7,516 bases of DNA from Bacillota bacterium (lineage in GTDB: Bacteria > Bacillota_B > Desulfitobacteriia > Desulfitobacteriales > Desulfitobacteriaceae), in contig JAJYAS010000151.1 in assembly GCA_021779415.1 (NCBI GenBank), positions 1 to 7,516 on the forward strand, in the 5' to 3' direction. Both the position numbers and the translations under genes were made by a program. Below, in pieces: positions 5,562 through 7,516 of this stretch. The notes beneath the pieces were generated by a model, which was not told where the DNA came from, ran no database searches, and saw only the letters and a program-made list of their open reading frames with translations. The stretch's first letter is position 1. Each line of letters opens with the position of its first letter.

Positions 5562-6747
5562 CGGCATGCTCTCCCAAGAGGAGATTGATGCGTTGCTCCG
5601 GGGGACACTGGAACCAGAACCCGAGACCACGCTGGAGAAAGACTTTCTGAATGAGATGGAACAAGATACCCTCGGAGAGATTGCCAATATTTCGATGGGT
5701 ACTGCAGCAACGACATTATCCCAGCTTTTGGGCAAAAAAGTGGATATCACCACGCCAAAGGTTGATGTAACGACCTCAGAACAAATTCGCAATGATTATC
5801 CTATCCCTTCTGTGATTTGTGATGTCAAATACAAGGCAGGGATTGAGGGCTCGAACCTCTTGATTCTTTCCCAGCGGGATGGCTCAGTCATTGTCGATTT
5901 AATGATGGGGGGAGACGGAAAAAATCCATCCCCTGAACTCTCAGAACTTCAGATCAGCGGAATTTCCGAAGCTATGAATCAGATGATGGGATCAGCGGCC
6001 ACCTCGATGTCAACCATGTTTAATGCAATGGTGGATATTACTCCGCCAAGCCTCGTACTTAATGATTTGTCGATGACTGAAGATATCATACAGGACTTTC
6101 TGAATGCCAAGGAACCACTTGTGAGGATCTCCTTTCGCATGGTTGTTGAGGATGTTATTGACAGTACTCTCATTCAGGTGATCCCGCTCAGTGTGGCTAG
6201 GGGGATGGTCAATAAGTTGATGGGTGCGATGGCAGGTGGCTCGTCGGCGGCTCCGGCTGCGCAAGCCGCTCCACCTGTACAACCTACGATCGTTTCACAC
6301 CCCCCGCAACCACCGCTTTCACACGCATCCCCCCCTCCGCAACCTGCTTATGAAGAGGTCCCCTATTCGGCGGAACCGAACTACCCTCCTCAGGGAATGG
6401 GGCAGGGGTATGCTCAAGCAAGAGTACAGACTCCTGTTCAACCTGCTCAGTTTGCACCGCTTCAGCCTGGGCACCCAATGGTCCCGCCAGACAATCTGAG
6501 TTTGATTTTGGATGTGCCTTTGCAGATCAGCGTAGAATTGGGGCGTGCGAAAAAAACAATTAAAGAAATTCTGGAAATGGGCCCTGGTTCTGTTATAGAA
6601 CTCGATCGCTTAGCCGGGGAATCTGTAGATATGATTGTCAATGGCAAATTGATTGCCAAATGTGAAGTTGTGGTCATCAATGAGACCTTTGGAATTCGCA
6701 TTACCGATATCGTTCACCCTATGGAGCGAATGAATTCGCTTAAATAA
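5554..6747 (+). CDS. fliY: Flagellar motor switch phosphatase FliY (CheC-FliN type)
   Basis: FliY replaces FliN in the C-ring of many gram-positives and dephosphorylates CheY-P at the switch. The 397-residue chain starts with a second EIDALL peptide (10-15), which binds CheY-P. The CheC-like domain (about 28-225) has both catalytic motifs of the form [D/S]x3Ex2N: D38-E42-N45 and S135-E139-N142, each in a similar 'GTAAT/GSAAT' context and followed by VDIT(T)P. A long Pro/Gln/Ala-rich linker covers about 230-311. A C-terminal SpoA/FliN domain (about 312-388) carries the typical VPLQISVELGRAKKTIKEIL and GSVIELDRLAGE stretches. ATG 5554 has GGAGGGG six bases upstream and overlaps the fliM stop by eight bases; ATG 5566 is a less likely alternative. 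The downstream neighbour is cheY, its presumed substrate. Confidence 0.97.
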   Translation: MGSGMLSQEEIDALLRGTLEPEPETTLEKDFLNEMEQDTLGEIANISMGTAATTLSQLLGKKVDITTPKVDVTTSEQIRNDYPIPSVICDVKYKAGIEGSNLLILSQRDGSVIVDLMMGGDGKNPSPELSELQISGISEAMNQMMGSAATSMSTMFNAMVDITPPSLVLNDLSMTEDIIQDFLNAKEPLVRISFRMVVEDVIDSTLIQVIPLSVARGMVNKLMGAMAGGSSAAPAAQAAPPVQPTIVSHPPQPPLSHASPPPQPAYEEVPYSAEPNYPPQGMGQGYAQARVQTPVQPAQFAPLQPGHPMVPPDNLSLILDVPLQISVELGRAKKTIKEILEMGPGSVIELDRLAGESVDMIVNGKLIAKCEVVVINETFGIRITDIVHPMERMNSLK

Positions 6748-6753
6748 AGGAGG
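6748..6753 (+). promoter_or_regulatory. Ribosome binding site deciding the cheY GTG start
   Basis: A consensus AGGAGG lies eight bases before GTG 6762. The in-frame ATG at 6777 would leave 23 bases of spacing and would remove the first beta strand residues, so GTG is preferred. The site begins directly after the fliY stop codon. Confidence 0.85.
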
Positions 6754-6761
6754 TAAATTAA

Positions 6762-7124
6762 GTGAGTGCAAATGTAATGATTGTCGATGATGCCGCGTTT
6801 ATGCGTATGATGCTGAAAGACATCTTGTCTAAGAATGGTTTTACGGTTATCGGGGAAGCCGAAAATGGGGCTGTCGCCGTGGAAAAGTATATGGAATTGC
6901 AACCGGATTTGACGATTATGGATATCACCATGCCAGAAATGGATGGTTTGCAAGCAGTTAAAGAAATCCGAAAGCGGGATTCTAAGGCCCGTGTGATCAT
7001 GTGCAGTGCCATGGGTCAACAGTCTATGGTTATTGAAGCTATTCAATCTGGAGCTAAAGACTTTGTGGTTAAGCCCTTCCAAGCGGAACGTGTGGTTGAG
7101 GCTGTCACGAAGGCGTTGAAGTAA
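6762..7124 (+). CDS. cheY: Chemotaxis response regulator CheY
   Basis: CheY is the single-domain receiver that carries the phosphoryl signal from the kinase CheA to the motor switch (FliM and FliY). The 120 residues form one complete receiver domain with no output domain. The acidic metal-binding pair is D9-D10, the phosphoacceptor is D54 in TIMDITMPEMDG, S82 fills the Ser/Thr switch position (CSAMGQQ), and K104 is the conserved lysine in VVKPF. The aromatic switch position is F101 where enteric CheY has Tyr. The sequence, notably AAFMRMMLKDIL and SAMGQQSMVIEAIQ, is very close to Bacillus subtilis CheY. The start is GTG 6762. In B. subtilis CheY-P binding promotes counterclockwise running, so the same sense is likely here but not shown. 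The gene is 14 bases after fliY and one base before fliO. Confidence 0.98.
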   Translation: MSANVMIVDDAAFMRMMLKDILSKNGFTVIGEAENGAVAVEKYMELQPDLTIMDITMPEMDGLQAVKEIRKRDSKARVIMCSAMGQQSMVIEAIQSGAKDFVVKPFQAERVVEAVTKALK

Positions 7125-7125
7125 A

Positions 7126-7516
7126 ATGTCCTCGTTCAATGAAGACCAACTGCTTCCTTCAAGTAGTGCCGCTCCGGCTGTTACGCAGTCCGTCTTCTCG
7201 TGGTGGGGGCTTCTGGGAACGTTGCTCGTTTTTCTCGTAATCTTGTTTGTGTCTCTTTGGATTATTCGACGCTTAAATCGAGCTAATCTTCGAAGTATGA
7301 ACACGCCGTGGGCAAGAGTTCTCGATCGCCAAGTATTAGCTGGTCAACAGAGCCTCTACCTTGTGGAGATTGCTGGACAATTACAAGTCCTGGGGGGAAC
7401 AGATCATCATTTGGTGAAAATCAGTGAGATTAATGACCCAGCTGTAGCTGCTGAAATTTTAGAAGAGATTGCGACCCGTCCAACAGAACGAGTGGGAGGG
7501 TGGGCTAAACGTATAC
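7126..7516 (+). CDS. fliO: Flagellar export-gate assembly protein FliO, N-terminal part (3' truncated)
   Basis: FliO is a small membrane protein that helps assemble the FliP-FliQ-FliR core of the flagellar export gate. ATG 7126 begins one base after the cheY stop and opens a frame that runs off the right edge after 130 codons. In the same frame a stop at 7117-7119 excludes an earlier start. Residues 1-22 are polar and Ser/Ala-rich, one membrane span covers about 25-48 (WWGLLGTLLVFLVILFVSLW) and the Arg-rich segment IIRRLNR follows on the cytoplasmic side. The family block then appears as RVLDRQVLAGQQSLYLVEI at 64-82 and GQLQVLGGTDHHLVKI at 84-99. No good Shine-Dalgarno precedes it (AAGG at 7110-7113 is weak and distant), so coupling to cheY is likely. 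Position before the expected fliP agrees. Confidence 0.92.
   Translation, partial: MSSFNEDQLLPSSSAAPAVTQSVFSWWGLLGTLLVFLVILFVSLWIIRRLNRANLRSMNTPWARVLDRQVLAGQQSLYLVEIAGQLQVLGGTDHHLVKISEINDPAVAAEILEEIATRPTERVGGWAKRI

Noticed and set aside
6224..6499. 91-codon plus-strand frame inside fliY
   Set aside because: It lies over the Pro-rich linker, where biased codons leave alternative frames open. It has no family resemblance and no good ribosome binding site.
6714..7304. 196-codon open frame on the minus strand across cheY and the fliO start
   Set aside because: The plus strand here encodes an unmistakable CheY and the FliO start. The antisense product has no recognisable domain and is His/Arg-rich, as expected of a shadow frame.

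Overview
The window is one continuous, all-plus-strand segment of a large flagellar/chemotaxis operon. Its gene order is the 3' end of fliF, then fliG, fliH, fliI, fliJ, flbD (swrD), fliL, fliM, fliY, cheY and the 5' part of fliO. The gram-positive arrangement (a CheC-like FliY beside FliM, cheY directly before fliO, flbD before fliL), strong G-rich Shine-Dalgarno sites, roughly half G+C and a CheY very close in sequence to the Bacillus type all point to a Firmicute. A motile clostridial lineage of the Desulfitobacterium/Desulfosporosinus kind is my best guess, but the genus is inference.

Layout: bases 1-245 hold the FliF C-terminal tail that binds FliG. Bases 246-3789 encode the rotor protein FliG and the export ATPase module FliH-FliI-FliJ. 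Bases 3823-4469 encode the small proteins FlbD and FliL. Bases 4470-4565 are the only real intergenic spacer and are nearly filled by a degenerate tandem array of 7-base units. Bases 4566-6747 encode the switch/C-ring proteins FliM and FliY. Bases 6762-7124 encode CheY, and FliO begins at 7126 and runs off the right edge. Genes abut or overlap by 4 to 44 bases, so translation is probably coupled. No internal promoter or intrinsic terminator was recognised.

How the genes work together: FliF forms the MS ring and FliG docks on its tail. FliM and FliY complete the C-ring, which receives CheY-P. FliY also carries both CheC-type phosphatase motifs, so it probably dephosphorylates CheY-P at the switch. 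FliH, FliI and FliJ form the ATPase complex of the flagellar type III export gate, and FliO helps assemble that gate. FliL and FlbD support stator function and torque.

I find no new biological system here. The points worth a second look are the heptamer array between fliL and fliM, the absence of the hook/hook-length genes that sit between fliJ and flbD in Bacillus, a probable TTG start for fliJ set by Shine-Dalgarno spacing, and a 44-base fliH/fliI overlap.
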